Assembly: GCA_045587785.1 (NCBI GenBank)
Contig: JAZNDA010000071.1
Span: 1-30,611, forward strand
From: RGIG8775 sp045587785
GTDB taxonomy: Bacteria; Bacillota; Clostridia; Oscillospirales; CAG-272
Direction of reading: 5' to 3'
DNA: 30,611 nt
Under the pieces are notes generated by a model. The model saw only the letters and a program-made list of their open reading frames with translations. It was not told where the DNA came from and searched no databases. A program made the translations under genes and the position numbers. Positions 21,664 to 28,990 of this stretch are shown piece by piece. Every line of letters begins with the position of its first letter. Position 1 is the stretch's first letter.

Positions 21664-24498
21664 ATGGCAAATGAAATTGTAATCAAAGGTGCCCGTGTCA
21701 ACAATTTGAAAAATATAGACGTGACCATCCCCAGAGACAAGCTGGTGATCTTTACAGGGCTTTCCGGTTCGGGAAAATCCTCCCTTGCGTTTGATACGCT
21801 TTATGCGGAGGGACACAGACGCTTTGTGGAGTCGTTGTCCTCGTATGCCAGACAGTTTCTCGGACAGATGGACAAGCCCGACGTGGATCTGATCGAGGGG
21901 CTTTCGCCCGCGATCTCGATCGACCAAAAATCCACCTCCAAAAACCCGCGCTCGACGGTGGGAACCGTGACCGAGATCTATGACTATCTGAGACTTCTTT
22001 ATGCCCGTGTGGGAATTCCCCACTGTCCCATCTGCCATAAAGAGATCCGCCAGCAGACCACCGATCAGATCATAGAGAGGGTTTTGGAACTGCCCGAGGG
22101 CGAACGCTTTATGGTATTGGCACCCGTGGTCAGAGCCAAAAAGGGAATGCACGAGAAGGTGTTTGCCGATGCCAAAAAGAGCGGATACTCGCGTGTGAGG
22201 GTGGACGGCAACCTTTATGAGCTTTCGGAAAATATTACGCTGGATAAAAATATCAAGCACAGCATTGAGATCGTGGTTGACCGCTTGGTCATGCGCGCGG
22301 ATATCCGTTCGAGACTTTCGGATTCTGTGGAAAACGCGTTGCGCATAGCCGACGGACATTTGACTGTGACGGTCATGCCCCGTGAGGCAGAGCCGTACGA
22401 GCTTGAATTTTCCCAAAGCTATGCCTGCGAGGAGCACGGCATTTCCTTTGGCGAACTTGAGCCGAGAATGTTTTCCTTCAATAATCCCGCGGGTGCGTGC
22501 GATTTTTGCCTAGGTATCGGAGAGCTTAACAAGATATCGGTAGACAAAATGATCCCCGACCGCTCTTTGTCACTCGACGAGGGGGCGATCGCCGTCAACG
22601 GCTTTAAAAGTCTTGAGGAAGAAAGCTGGAACGGACCGCTGTTTACCGCGGTGGGTGAGCGCCATGGCTTTACTCTCAGTATGCCGATCAAGGACTTTCC
22701 CGAAAATGCGCTTCGCGCGCTTCTTTACGGAACGGGTAACGAGCTGTATGATATCCTGCGCTATTTCGGCGGTCAGGAATACCATCAGAAGGTCAAATTT
22801 GAGGGACTTGTCAAGATGGTGGAGCAGCGCATGGCGCAGGGCATGAATGCCGAGTATTATGAGCAGTTTGTGGAGCAGTCGGTGTGCCCCAAATGCGGCG
22901 GCAGCCGTTTGTCGGCAAACGCGGCGTCGGTTATGGTGGGTGGACTTAATATCCATGAGTTTTGTCTCTTGCCCGTGAAAAAGGCACTTGAATTTGTGGA
23001 AGGCTTAAAGCTCACCGAGAGCGAAAAGCTGATAACCAAGGATATTTTTAAGGAGATCAAGGCAAGACTTGGCTTTCTGGTCAACGTGGGCCTCGATTAT
23101 CTGACGCTTGCGCGCAAGGCAGGTACGCTATCGGGCGGCGAGCATCAAAGAATACGTCTTGCCACGCAGATCGGCTCCTCGCTGGTGGGGGTTCTGTACG
23201 TGCTGGACGAGCCGAGTATCGGTCTGCATCAGAGGGATAATTCCCGTTTGATCGCCACCTTGAAGCACCTGCGTGACGTCGGTAACAGCGTGATCGTAGT
23301 GGAACATGACGAGGAGACTATGCGCGAGGCAGACTTTATTGTCGATATCGGCCCCGGTGCGGGCATACACGGCGGCAAGGTGATTGCGGCAGGCACGCCC
23401 GAGGAGATTATGAAATGTGAGGCGTCCGAAACAGGTGCCTACCTGTCGGGGCGGAAAAGCATCCGTGTGCCGAGCCAGAGACGGCAGGGCAACGGGAAAT
23501 TTTTGCGTATCGTGGGGGCGGCTCAGAATAATCTTAAGAATATCGACGTGGATATTCCCCTTGGATGCTTTGTCTGTGTGACAGGCGTTTCGGGCTCGGG
23601 TAAGTCGTCGCTGGTCAATGGAATCCTGTATCCTGTGCTTGCCAAAAAGCTGAACGGTGCTTTTGCGGTGTCTGTGGGTAAGCATGACCGTATTGAGGGG
23701 ATAGAACATCTGGATAAGGTGATCGACATTGACCAAAGCCCCATTGGCAGAACGCCGCGCTCCAATCCCGCCACCTATACGGGGCTGTTTGCCGATATTC
23801 GCGACCTCTTTGCCCAGACCCCCGATGCCAAGGCGCGCGGCTATAAGTCGGGACGCTTTTCCTTCAACGTGAAAGGCGGCAGATGCGAGGCGTGCGAAGG
23901 AGATGGTGTCAAGTGTATTGAGATGCACTTTTTACCCGATGTATACGTCAAGTGTGACGTGTGTAAGGGCAAACGGTATAACGCCGACACGCTGGAGGTA
24001 CATTATAAAGGAAAGAATATTTACGATGTGCTGGAAATGACGGTAGAGGAGGGGCTTACCTTTTTTGACGGATTGCCGAGAATTCGCCGTAAGCTGCAAA
24101 CGCCTTACGACGTCGGACTTGGCTATATCAAGATCGGACAGTCCTCCACCGAGCTGTCGGGCGGTGAGGCGCAGAGGGTCAAGCTTGCTACCGAGCTGGC
24201 ACGGCGCAGTACGGGTAAGACCATTTATATTCTGGATGAACCGACCACGGGCTTGCATACCGCCGACGTGGCACATCTTTTGTCGGTGCTGCAGCAACTT
24301 TGCGACGGGGGCAATACGGTGCTTGTCATCGAGCATAATCTGGACGTGATCAAGACTGCCGACTATATTCTTGACCTCGGTTACGAGGGAGGGGACAAGG
24401 GCGGACAGCTGATCGCCAAGGGTACGCCCGAGCAGGTGGCGGCGACGGAGGAATCTTATACGGGGCAATATCTCAAAAAAATGCTCCAAAATGAATAA
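21664..24498 (+). CDS. uvrA: Excinuclease ABC subunit A
   Basis: A 944-residue tandem ABC ATPase that recognises DNA damage with UvrB. The first Walker A is GLSGSGKSS (32-40), the second GVSGSGKSS (about 641-649). The two signature motifs are LSGGE at about 488 and about 830. The C-terminal zinc finger is CEACEGDGVKC...CDVCKGKRY (about 740-775). The other zinc module reads CEEHG...CDFCLG, with a His in place of one Cys, still a plausible ligand. I choose ATG 21664 (MANEIVIKGARVNNL) with AAGGAACG upstream; longer open frames run into uvrB. Last gene of the operon; no classical terminator follows, only AT-rich regulatory DNA of the next gene. Confidence 0.98.
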   Translation: MANEIVIKGARVNNLKNIDVTIPRDKLVIFTGLSGSGKSSLAFDTLYAEGHRRFVESLSSYARQFLGQMDKPDVDLIEGLSPAISIDQKSTSKNPRSTVGTVTEIYDYLRLLYARVGIPHCPICHKEIRQQTTDQIIERVLELPEGERFMVLAPVVRAKKGMHEKVFADAKKSGYSRVRVDGNLYELSENITLDKNIKHSIEIVVDRLVMRADIRSRLSDSVENALRIADGHLTVTVMPREAEPYELEFSQSYACEEHGISFGELEPRMFSFNNPAGACDFCLGIGELNKISVDKMIPDRSLSLDEGAIAVNGFKSLEEESWNGPLFTAVGERHGFTLSMPIKDFPENALRALLYGTGNELYDILRYFGGQEYHQKVKFEGLVKMVEQRMAQGMNAEYYEQFVEQSVCPKCGGSRLSANAASVMVGGLNIHEFCLLPVKKALEFVEGLKLTESEKLITKDIFKEIKARLGFLVNVGLDYLTLARKAGTLSGGEHQRIRLATQIGSSLVGVLYVLDEPSIGLHQRDNSRLIATLKHLRDVGNSVIVVEHDEETMREADFIVDIGPGAGIHGGKVIAAGTPEEIMKCEASETGAYLSGRKSIRVPSQRRQGNGKFLRIVGAAQNNLKNIDVDIPLGCFVCVTGVSGSGKSSLVNGILYPVLAKKLNGAFAVSVGKHDRIEGIEHLDKVIDIDQSPIGRTPRSNPATYTGLFADIRDLFAQTPDAKARGYKSGRFSFNVKGGRCEACEGDGVKCIEMHFLPDVYVKCDVCKGKRYNADTLEVHYKGKNIYDVLEMTVEEGLTFFDGLPRIRRKLQTPYDVGLGYIKIGQSSTELSGGEAQRVKLATELARRSTGKTIYILDEPTTGLHTADVAHLLSVLQQLCDGGNTVLVIEHNLDVIKTADYILDLGYEGGDKGGQLIAKGTPEQVAATEESYTGQYLKKMLQNE

Positions 24499-24503
24499 CA
24501 AAA

Positions 24504-24557
24504 TGAATATTCATTCACACAATTCAAAAAAATTGAAAAAATCTGCATTTTTATTCA
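24504..24557. promoter_or_regulatory. Two ArgR-box-like operators upstream of the amino acid importer
   Basis: TGAAT-ATTC-ATTCA (24504-24517) matches the TGAATWWWWATTCA ArgR consensus except for one C in the spacer. TGCAT-TTTT-ATTCA (24544-24557) has one mismatch. Their centres are 40 bp apart. A half-box TGAAT (24585-24589) lies 41 bp further, between -35 and -10. This would let arginine-bound ArgR, encoded at 12695, repress the importer. Inferred from sequence only. Confidence 0.6.
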
Positions 24558-24576
24558 ACTTTTTTCGAAAAACCCC

Positions 24577-24605
24577 TTGACAAATGAATATTTTTGCGTT
24601 ATAAT
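24577..24605 (+). promoter_or_regulatory. Consensus sigma-A promoter of the ABC importer
   Basis: TTGACA (24577-24582), 17-bp spacer, TATAAT (24600-24605): full consensus in both hexamers, 60 bp before the lipoprotein ATG. Such a strong promoter would need a repressor, consistent with the ArgR-like boxes. Confidence 0.92.
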
Positions 24606-24665
24606 GTGCGTGTTGAAAGACAGAACAACAAATTAAATGTTTTATCACAGAAAGGAAACACTACC

Positions 24666-25487
24666 ATGAAAAAAATTTTGTCTTTGATTTTGGCCGTTTT
24701 GATGCTCGCTACCGCCGTTTGCCTTGTTGGCTGCGGATCCGAGACCGCCGGTACTAAGGTAGCCGTACAGAAGGGTACTACCAGCTTGATGTATGCACAG
24801 GTTCTTAAGGGTGTTGAGGCAGTTTCTTATGACACCTTCGCACTTGCCGCCAACGATATGAAGAACGGCAATGCCGCTTACGTTTTTGTTGACAAGACCA
24901 CTGCAAAAGCTCTTTGCAAGGAAATCAGCGATATCAAGATGATTGACATTGCACTTTCGAGCGAGAACTACGGTATTGGTATTGATCCTGCTCAGGCAGA
25001 TCTCAAGACCAAGATCGATGGCATTTTGGCAGACAAGGCCGCCGAGATCGATGCTATCAAGGATAAGTACATGAATGGCGAGGAAGATAAGTACGTAGGT
25101 GTTACCTCTGCCGTAAAGGATGTTAACAATGCTGCAGGCCAGCTTGTCGTAGCTACCAATGCCGAGTTTGCTCCTTGGGAGTACAAGGAAGGCAACCAGT
25201 TCTTCGGCATCGATATGGAAATCGCACAGATTCTTGCCGACGAACTTGGCATGGAGCTTGTTATCGACGATATGGACTTCGATATGGTTGTAGGTGCTGT
25301 TGGTAAGCAGGGTGTTGACATTGCTATGTCCGGTATCACCATCACCGCTGAGCGTATGGAAGTTATCAACTTCTCCACTCCTTACTACACCGAGGCAATT
25401 GTAGCAGTTTGCAAGGCAGACGATACTTCTCTTGATTCTGTTGGTACCGTTGTTGACCTGTTGAACGTAATCTGTGCTGCCAAGTAA
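24666..25487 (+). CDS. Amino acid ABC transporter substrate-binding lipoprotein, apparently circularly permuted
   Basis: A 273-residue extracellular binding protein of the SBP_bac_3 family. The signal peptide ends in the lipobox LVGC (20-23). The order of domains is unusual. Residues 31-90 (KVAVQKGTTS, FALAANDMKNGNAAYVFVDK) are normally the second lobe. Residues 91-137 (IDIALSSENYGIGID to AIKDKYM) are the normal C-terminal end. Only then, at 160-250, comes the normal N-terminal lobe (LVVATNAEFAPWEYKEG, FGIDMEIAQILADELG, VDIAMSGITITAER, NFSTPYY). Ligand residues remain: GTTS (37-40), Asp76 and Arg230. I choose ATG 24666 after AAAGGAAAC. Codon use is biased as in highly expressed genes. Substrate is probably a cationic amino acid such as arginine, inferred from the ArgR-like boxes. 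Confidence 0.9.
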   Translation: MKKILSLILAVLMLATAVCLVGCGSETAGTKVAVQKGTTSLMYAQVLKGVEAVSYDTFALAANDMKNGNAAYVFVDKTTAKALCKEISDIKMIDIALSSENYGIGIDPAQADLKTKIDGILADKAAEIDAIKDKYMNGEEDKYVGVTSAVKDVNNAAGQLVVATNAEFAPWEYKEGNQFFGIDMEIAQILADELGMELVIDDMDFDMVVGAVGKQGVDIAMSGITITAERMEVINFSTPYYTEAIVAVCKADDTSLDSVGTVVDLLNVICAAK

Positions 25488-25510
25488 TTAAAGTAAATTA
25501 AAAAGGTAAA

Positions 25511-25540
25511 TAAAGGCTTAGTGCAAAAGCTAAGCCTTTA
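25511..25540 (+). terminator. Intra-operon hairpin between binding protein and permease
   Basis: A perfect 11-bp stem, TAAAGGCTTAG (25511-25521) with CTAAGCCTTTA (25530-25540), has an 8-nt loop and is followed by only a weak T-rich run. It probably acts as a partial terminator or 3' stabiliser that gives more binding protein than permease. The permease ATG is 14 bp later and has no clear ribosome site. Confidence 0.6.
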
Positions 25541-25554
25541 ATTTGGTTAAATAT

Positions 25555-26262
25555 ATGAACAGTATTTCTCAAATGTGGAATGAATTTATCAAGCAATTCA
25601 TAACCCTTCGCGGATATGAAAACGTATTGAAGGGCTTGTGGGCAACCTTGCAGATTGCGGTGCTTGGATTGCTGATCGGAATTGTGATCGGTACTTTGAT
25701 CGCTATAGTAAGAGTGATGCCGAAGTATAAGCTGATGCCGAGAATTTTAGACAAGATCTGTGTGTGCTATATTGAGTTGTTCCGCGGAACTCCTATGGTG
25801 GTTCAGCTGTTGATCGGTTATTGGGTTTTACTGCCCGCTATGGGAGTGACGGTAAACTCGGGTGTTCCGGTGGCTGTTATCGTGTTCGGACTTAACAGCG
25901 GCGCTTACGTCAGTGAGATCATGCGAGGCGGTATTAATTCGGTGGACTCCGGGCAAATGGAGGCAGGACGTGCTGTGGGGTTGACCTATGCTATGGCCAT
26001 GCTCAAGATCATAGTACCTCAGGCTGTCAAAAACATTTTGCCTACTCTCGGTAATGAATTTATCGTTTTGATCAAAGAGACATCCATTGTCAGCTTTATT
26101 GCCGTGACAGACCTTTATAAATCCTTCAAGCAACTGGGCGATCCTACGTACAATTATACCGTTCCGTACCTGATGCTTGCCTTGACGTATCTCGTCATGG
26201 TGTTGCTTATCTCTTGGGGTGTTCGGGTGTTGGAAGCAAAACTGAAAAAGAGTGAAAGATAA
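25555..26262 (+). CDS. Amino acid ABC transporter permease (HisM/GlnP type)
   Basis: A 235-residue inner-membrane permease with about five transmembrane segments: around residues 27-52, 72-95, 100-118, 150-175 and 200-222. YENVLKGLWATLQIAVLGLL is the family N-terminal signature, IELFRGTPMVVQLLIGYW follows, and the cytosolic EAA loop is EAGRAVGLTYAMAMLKIIVP with QAVKNILPTLGNEF. It forms the channel with the ATPase that follows. ATG 25555 is preferred over a TTG at 25543; neither has a good ribosome site, and the upstream hairpin ends 14 bp before the ATG. The ATPase starts just after its stop. A single permease gene suggests a homodimer. Confidence 0.95.
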   Translation: MNSISQMWNEFIKQFITLRGYENVLKGLWATLQIAVLGLLIGIVIGTLIAIVRVMPKYKLMPRILDKICVCYIELFRGTPMVVQLLIGYWVLLPAMGVTVNSGVPVAVIVFGLNSGAYVSEIMRGGINSVDSGQMEAGRAVGLTYAMAMLKIIVPQAVKNILPTLGNEFIVLIKETSIVSFIAVTDLYKSFKQLGDPTYNYTVPYLMLALTYLVMVLLISWGVRVLEAKLKKSER

Positions 26263-26263
26263 T

Positions 26264-27103
26264 ATGGAAAAGCAGATAGTTTTATCAGTAAAAAAATTGA
26301 GTAAAAAATTTGGCAGCAACCAGGTCTTGAAGGGCGTTGACTTAGATGTCTATGAGGGAGATGTGGTTGCAATCATCGGCCCCTCCGGTTGTGGAAAGTC
26401 TACTTTCCTTAGATGTGTCAACTGTCTTGAGGATCCCTCGGGCGGATCCATCATGTTCGAGGGAGAGGATCTGGCGGATATGAAGGTGGATATCAACATC
26501 CACCGCCAAAAGATCGGCATGGTGTTCCAGCAATTTAATTTGTTTAATAACCTGAGTGTGCTTGACAATATTACCTTGGCACCGGTTCTTGTTGCTAAAA
26601 AGAAAAGAAGAGCGCTTCGGAAAAAGAATTTCTTCATTAAGACAGGTAATGTGTTCAGAAAGAACAAAAAGCCTCTTCTTGATTTGGGAAGTCCGATAGC
26701 TCAGATCAAAGCGGATGCTAAGGCGAGAGCCCTTGAGCTTTTGCGAGCCATCGGTCTTGAGGAAAAAGCGGCGTCTTATCCTTCTCAGATATCCGGTGGA
26801 CAGAAGCAGCGTGTGGCGATCGTTCGTGCACTTGCCATGGACCCCAAGGTGATACTTTTCGATGAGCCCACGTCGGCACTCGACCCCGAAATGGTGGGTG
26901 AGGTTCTTGATCTCATGAAGCAACTGGCGAATGACGGAATGACCATGGTTGTTGTTACACATGAGATGGGATTTGCCAGAGAGGTAGCCGATCGCGTACT
27001 CTTTATGTGCGACGGTGTCATCGAGGAGGAGGCTCCGCCTGCTGAATTCTTTGAGAATCCAAAGAGCCCAAGACTTCAGCAATTCCTTAAGTGTGTGCTT
27101 TGA
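26264..27103 (+). CDS. Amino acid ABC transporter ATP-binding protein with a basic insertion
   Basis: A 280-residue ATPase that powers the importer. Walker A GPSGCGKST (39-47), Q-loop FQQFNLF (88-94), signature ISGGQKQR (176-183), Walker B VILFDEPTSALD (196-207) and the switch His in VVVTHEMGF (229-237). GlnQ/HisP-type proteins are usually about 240-250 residues; this one is longer because about 35-40 residues (about 111-148) enter the helical domain between Q-loop and signature, rich in Lys/Arg (KKKRRALRKKNFF, FRKNKK). That region faces the permease coupling helices in related structures. ATG 26264 follows the permease stop directly; the GTG at 26252 is less likely. No strong terminator follows. 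Confidence 0.95.
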   Translation: MEKQIVLSVKKLSKKFGSNQVLKGVDLDVYEGDVVAIIGPSGCGKSTFLRCVNCLEDPSGGSIMFEGEDLADMKVDINIHRQKIGMVFQQFNLFNNLSVLDNITLAPVLVAKKKRRALRKKNFFIKTGNVFRKNKKPLLDLGSPIAQIKADAKARALELLRAIGLEEKAASYPSQISGGQKQRVAIVRALAMDPKVILFDEPTSALDPEMVGEVLDLMKQLANDGMTMVVVTHEMGFAREVADRVLFMCDGVIEEEAPPAEFFENPKSPRLQQFLKCVL

Positions 27104-27180
27104 TTTTAGCAAAACAAAAGGTGAATTTGCTAAAAAAAGGCGAATTCATAAAATATTAACAAAAAAAATCAAATATATTC

Positions 27181-27209
27181 TTGACAAAGAGCCTAAATGG
27201 TGGTAAATT
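27181..27209 (+). promoter_or_regulatory. Sigma-A promoter of hrcA-grpE-dnaK
   Basis: TTGACA (27181-27186), 17-bp spacer, TAAATT (27204-27209, four of six matches). The CIRCE operator starts 11 bp after the -10, at the transcription start, which is the standard HrcA arrangement. Confidence 0.7.
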
Positions 27210-27220
27210 ATACACGTGGT

Positions 27221-27247
27221 TTGGCACTCGGACGTAAAGAGTGCTAA
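27221..27247 (+). promoter_or_regulatory. CIRCE operator for HrcA
   Basis: TTGGCACTC-9-GAGTGCTAA: the consensus is TTAGCACTC-9-GAGTGCTAA, so only the third base of the left arm differs (A to G, which still allows a G-T pair in RNA). It binds HrcA, encoded directly downstream, giving autoregulated heat-shock control. Confidence 0.95.
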
Positions 27248-27303
27248 CGCGATGTGAAAACTACCGATCAGGCTCTTATTTTTTGCAAAAGGAGGCAGAA
27301 CGC

Positions 27304-28377
27304 ATGGACGATATGGGATTAAGCGAAAGAAAGCGGCAAATACTAAAAGCGATCGTGGAAGCTCATATTTCGGGCGGTGAACCTGTTGGCTCCAAGTACA
27401 TTGTGGAAAATAAGCAGCTGACCTGTTCGTCTGCTACCATACGCAACGAAATGTCGGAGCTTGAGGAAATGGGCTTTCTGGAAAAACCGCACACCTCGTC
27501 GGGGCGTGTGCCGAGTGAGCAGGGATACCGCTTTTACGTGGACTCGCTTCTTCAGCACTATGCCATGACCGCGAGTGAGGTGGCGCAGATCAATCAGATC
27601 CTCAAGACCAAGATGAGTGAGCTGGACGGCATTTTGGAAAAAGCATCCAAGCTTGCCTCCAATCTGACCAACTACACGGGCTTTGCGGTAAGACCGCGTT
27701 ACTCGTCTATGTCGATCTCCAAGTTTGAGGCGATAGAGATCGACGAGAACAACCTGCTTTTGGTCATGATCACGGCGGGTGGAAACGTCAAGACCCACCG
27801 TCTGAGCGTGGACGGCGGCTGTACTCACGAATCCTTGTCGCTTTTGACAGACGTGCTGAATCAAAATTTAGTCGGTCTGAACAGCGAGGAGATCACGTTG
27901 CCGATCTTAGTGCAAATGGAAAACCAAATGGGAGAAAATGCGTACCTTATCAATCCCGTTATCAAGGCGGTTTATGATACCATGAATAGCGAGGATGACG
28001 GCGATCTAAGGATCAGCGGACTTAACCGTCTGTTGCAGTATCCCGAGTTTTCGGATTCCGAAAAATTCGGCAAGCTGCTGGGCGCACTGGAGAGCAAGGA
28101 TGAGATCCTGAATTTGGTGTCCTCGGGAAAATCCGATGACGTCAATGTCATTATCGGCTCGGAGGGCGAATATAAGGTGATGGATAATTCTTCCGTTATC
28201 TATAAGCCTATCAAGAAAAACGGGCGTACGGTGGGGGCGATCGGCGTGATCGGTCCGCTCCGTATGGACTATGCCAAGGTGCTTGCCACCATTGAGGAGA
28301 TCGGGGAAAACATTTCGGATATGCTTGGCGAGACCAAGCAACTGACAAAGGGAGATAAACATGCAGGAAAACAGTAA
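27304..28377 (+). CDS. hrcA: Heat-inducible transcription repressor HrcA
   Basis: A 357-residue repressor of CIRCE-controlled chaperone genes. An N-terminal winged helix (about 1-80) carries LSERKRQILKAIVEAHI, GEPVGSKYIVENKQLTCSSA, TIRNEMSELEEMGFLEKPHT and SSGRVPSEQGYRFYVDSLL. A GAF-like domain and inserted dimerisation domain fill the rest, ending IGVIGPLRMDYAKVLATIEE. ATG 27304 has AAAGGAGG at good spacing; the open frame upstream to 27241 runs into the CIRCE element and is not used. Its end overlaps grpE by 17 bp. HrcA activity is usually set by GroEL availability. Confidence 0.97.
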   Translation: MDDMGLSERKRQILKAIVEAHISGGEPVGSKYIVENKQLTCSSATIRNEMSELEEMGFLEKPHTSSGRVPSEQGYRFYVDSLLQHYAMTASEVAQINQILKTKMSELDGILEKASKLASNLTNYTGFAVRPRYSSMSISKFEAIEIDENNLLLVMITAGGNVKTHRLSVDGGCTHESLSLLTDVLNQNLVGLNSEEITLPILVQMENQMGENAYLINPVIKAVYDTMNSEDDGDLRISGLNRLLQYPEFSDSEKFGKLLGALESKDEILNLVSSGKSDDVNVIIGSEGEYKVMDNSSVIYKPIKKNGRTVGAIGVIGPLRMDYAKVLATIEEIGENISDMLGETKQLTKGDKHAGKQ

Positions 28378-28942
28378 GCAGGACATAGAGAACAAGGAAA
28401 CGGCGGCAGAGCCAAAGGATGCAGAGAGCACCGAGGCAGCACAGACTGCCGAAAAGGCTGCCAAGACAGAGAAAACCGACAACAAAAAGAAGATAAAAAA
28501 GTTAGAAGAAGATCTTGCGGCGGCAAACGCCAAGGCAGAGGAAACAAACGAAAAATATGTCAGAATGCTCGCAGAGTATGACAATTTCCGCAAGAGAACG
28601 GCAAAGGAGCGCGAGGGCATCTACGCCGATGCATATGCCGATGCGCTGACAGCCATTCTTCCCGTGATCGACAATCTGGAGCGCGCGGCAGGCTGTGACG
28701 ATGCCGAGGGGCTCAAAAAGGGACTTGAACTGACACTTAAGGGATTTGTGGAAACACTTGAAAAGATGGGTGTTCATGAGATCGAGGCGATCGGTAAACC
28801 GTTTGATCCCAATCTTCACAATGCGGTGATGCACGTGGAGGATGACGGGTACGGCGAGAATGAGATCGTCGAGGTTCTGATGAAAGGATATCAAAAGGGT
28901 GACAAGGTCATCCGTTATTCCATGGTAAAGGTAGCCAACTGA
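28361..28942 (+). CDS. grpE: Nucleotide exchange factor GrpE
   Basis: A 193-residue DnaK co-chaperone that releases ADP. The first 45 residues are charged and low-complexity, then a long coiled coil (about 45-95, KIKKLEEDLAAANAKAEETN with VRMLAEYDNFRKRTAKEREG), then the C-terminal beta domain with the stretch from GVHEIEAIGKPFDPNLH to NAVMHVEDD and EVLMKGYQKGDKVIRYSMVK. All are standard GrpE signatures. ATG 28361 follows AAAGGGAGATAAAC and lies inside the hrcA end, giving coupled translation. dnaK follows after 48 bp. Confidence 0.97.
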   Translation: MQENSKQDIENKETAAEPKDAESTEAAQTAEKAAKTEKTDNKKKIKKLEEDLAAANAKAEETNEKYVRMLAEYDNFRKRTAKEREGIYADAYADALTAILPVIDNLERAAGCDDAEGLKKGLELTLKGFVETLEKMGVHEIEAIGKPFDPNLHNAVMHVEDDGYGENEIVEVLMKGYQKGDKVIRYSMVKVAN

Positions 28943-28990
28943 GGCTTCTTGAAATAAAAATTTAAATTATAATTTTGGAGGATATGTATT

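Noticed and set aside
22381..22530. UvrA zinc module with Cys to His change as a defect
   Set aside because: CxxH in place of CxxC can still bind zinc, and similar variants are known among UvrA proteins, so it is not treated as damage.
27104..27135. Hairpin TTTTAGCAAA / TTTGCTAAAA after the ABC ATPase as a terminator
   Set aside because: The stem is AT-rich with a 12-nt loop and no following T-run, so I do not call a terminator.
27015..27206. 63-codon plus-strand open frame at the end of the ABC ATPase
   Set aside because: It overlaps the ATPase in another frame and crosses the hrcA promoter; no ribosome site, low-complexity Lys-rich product.
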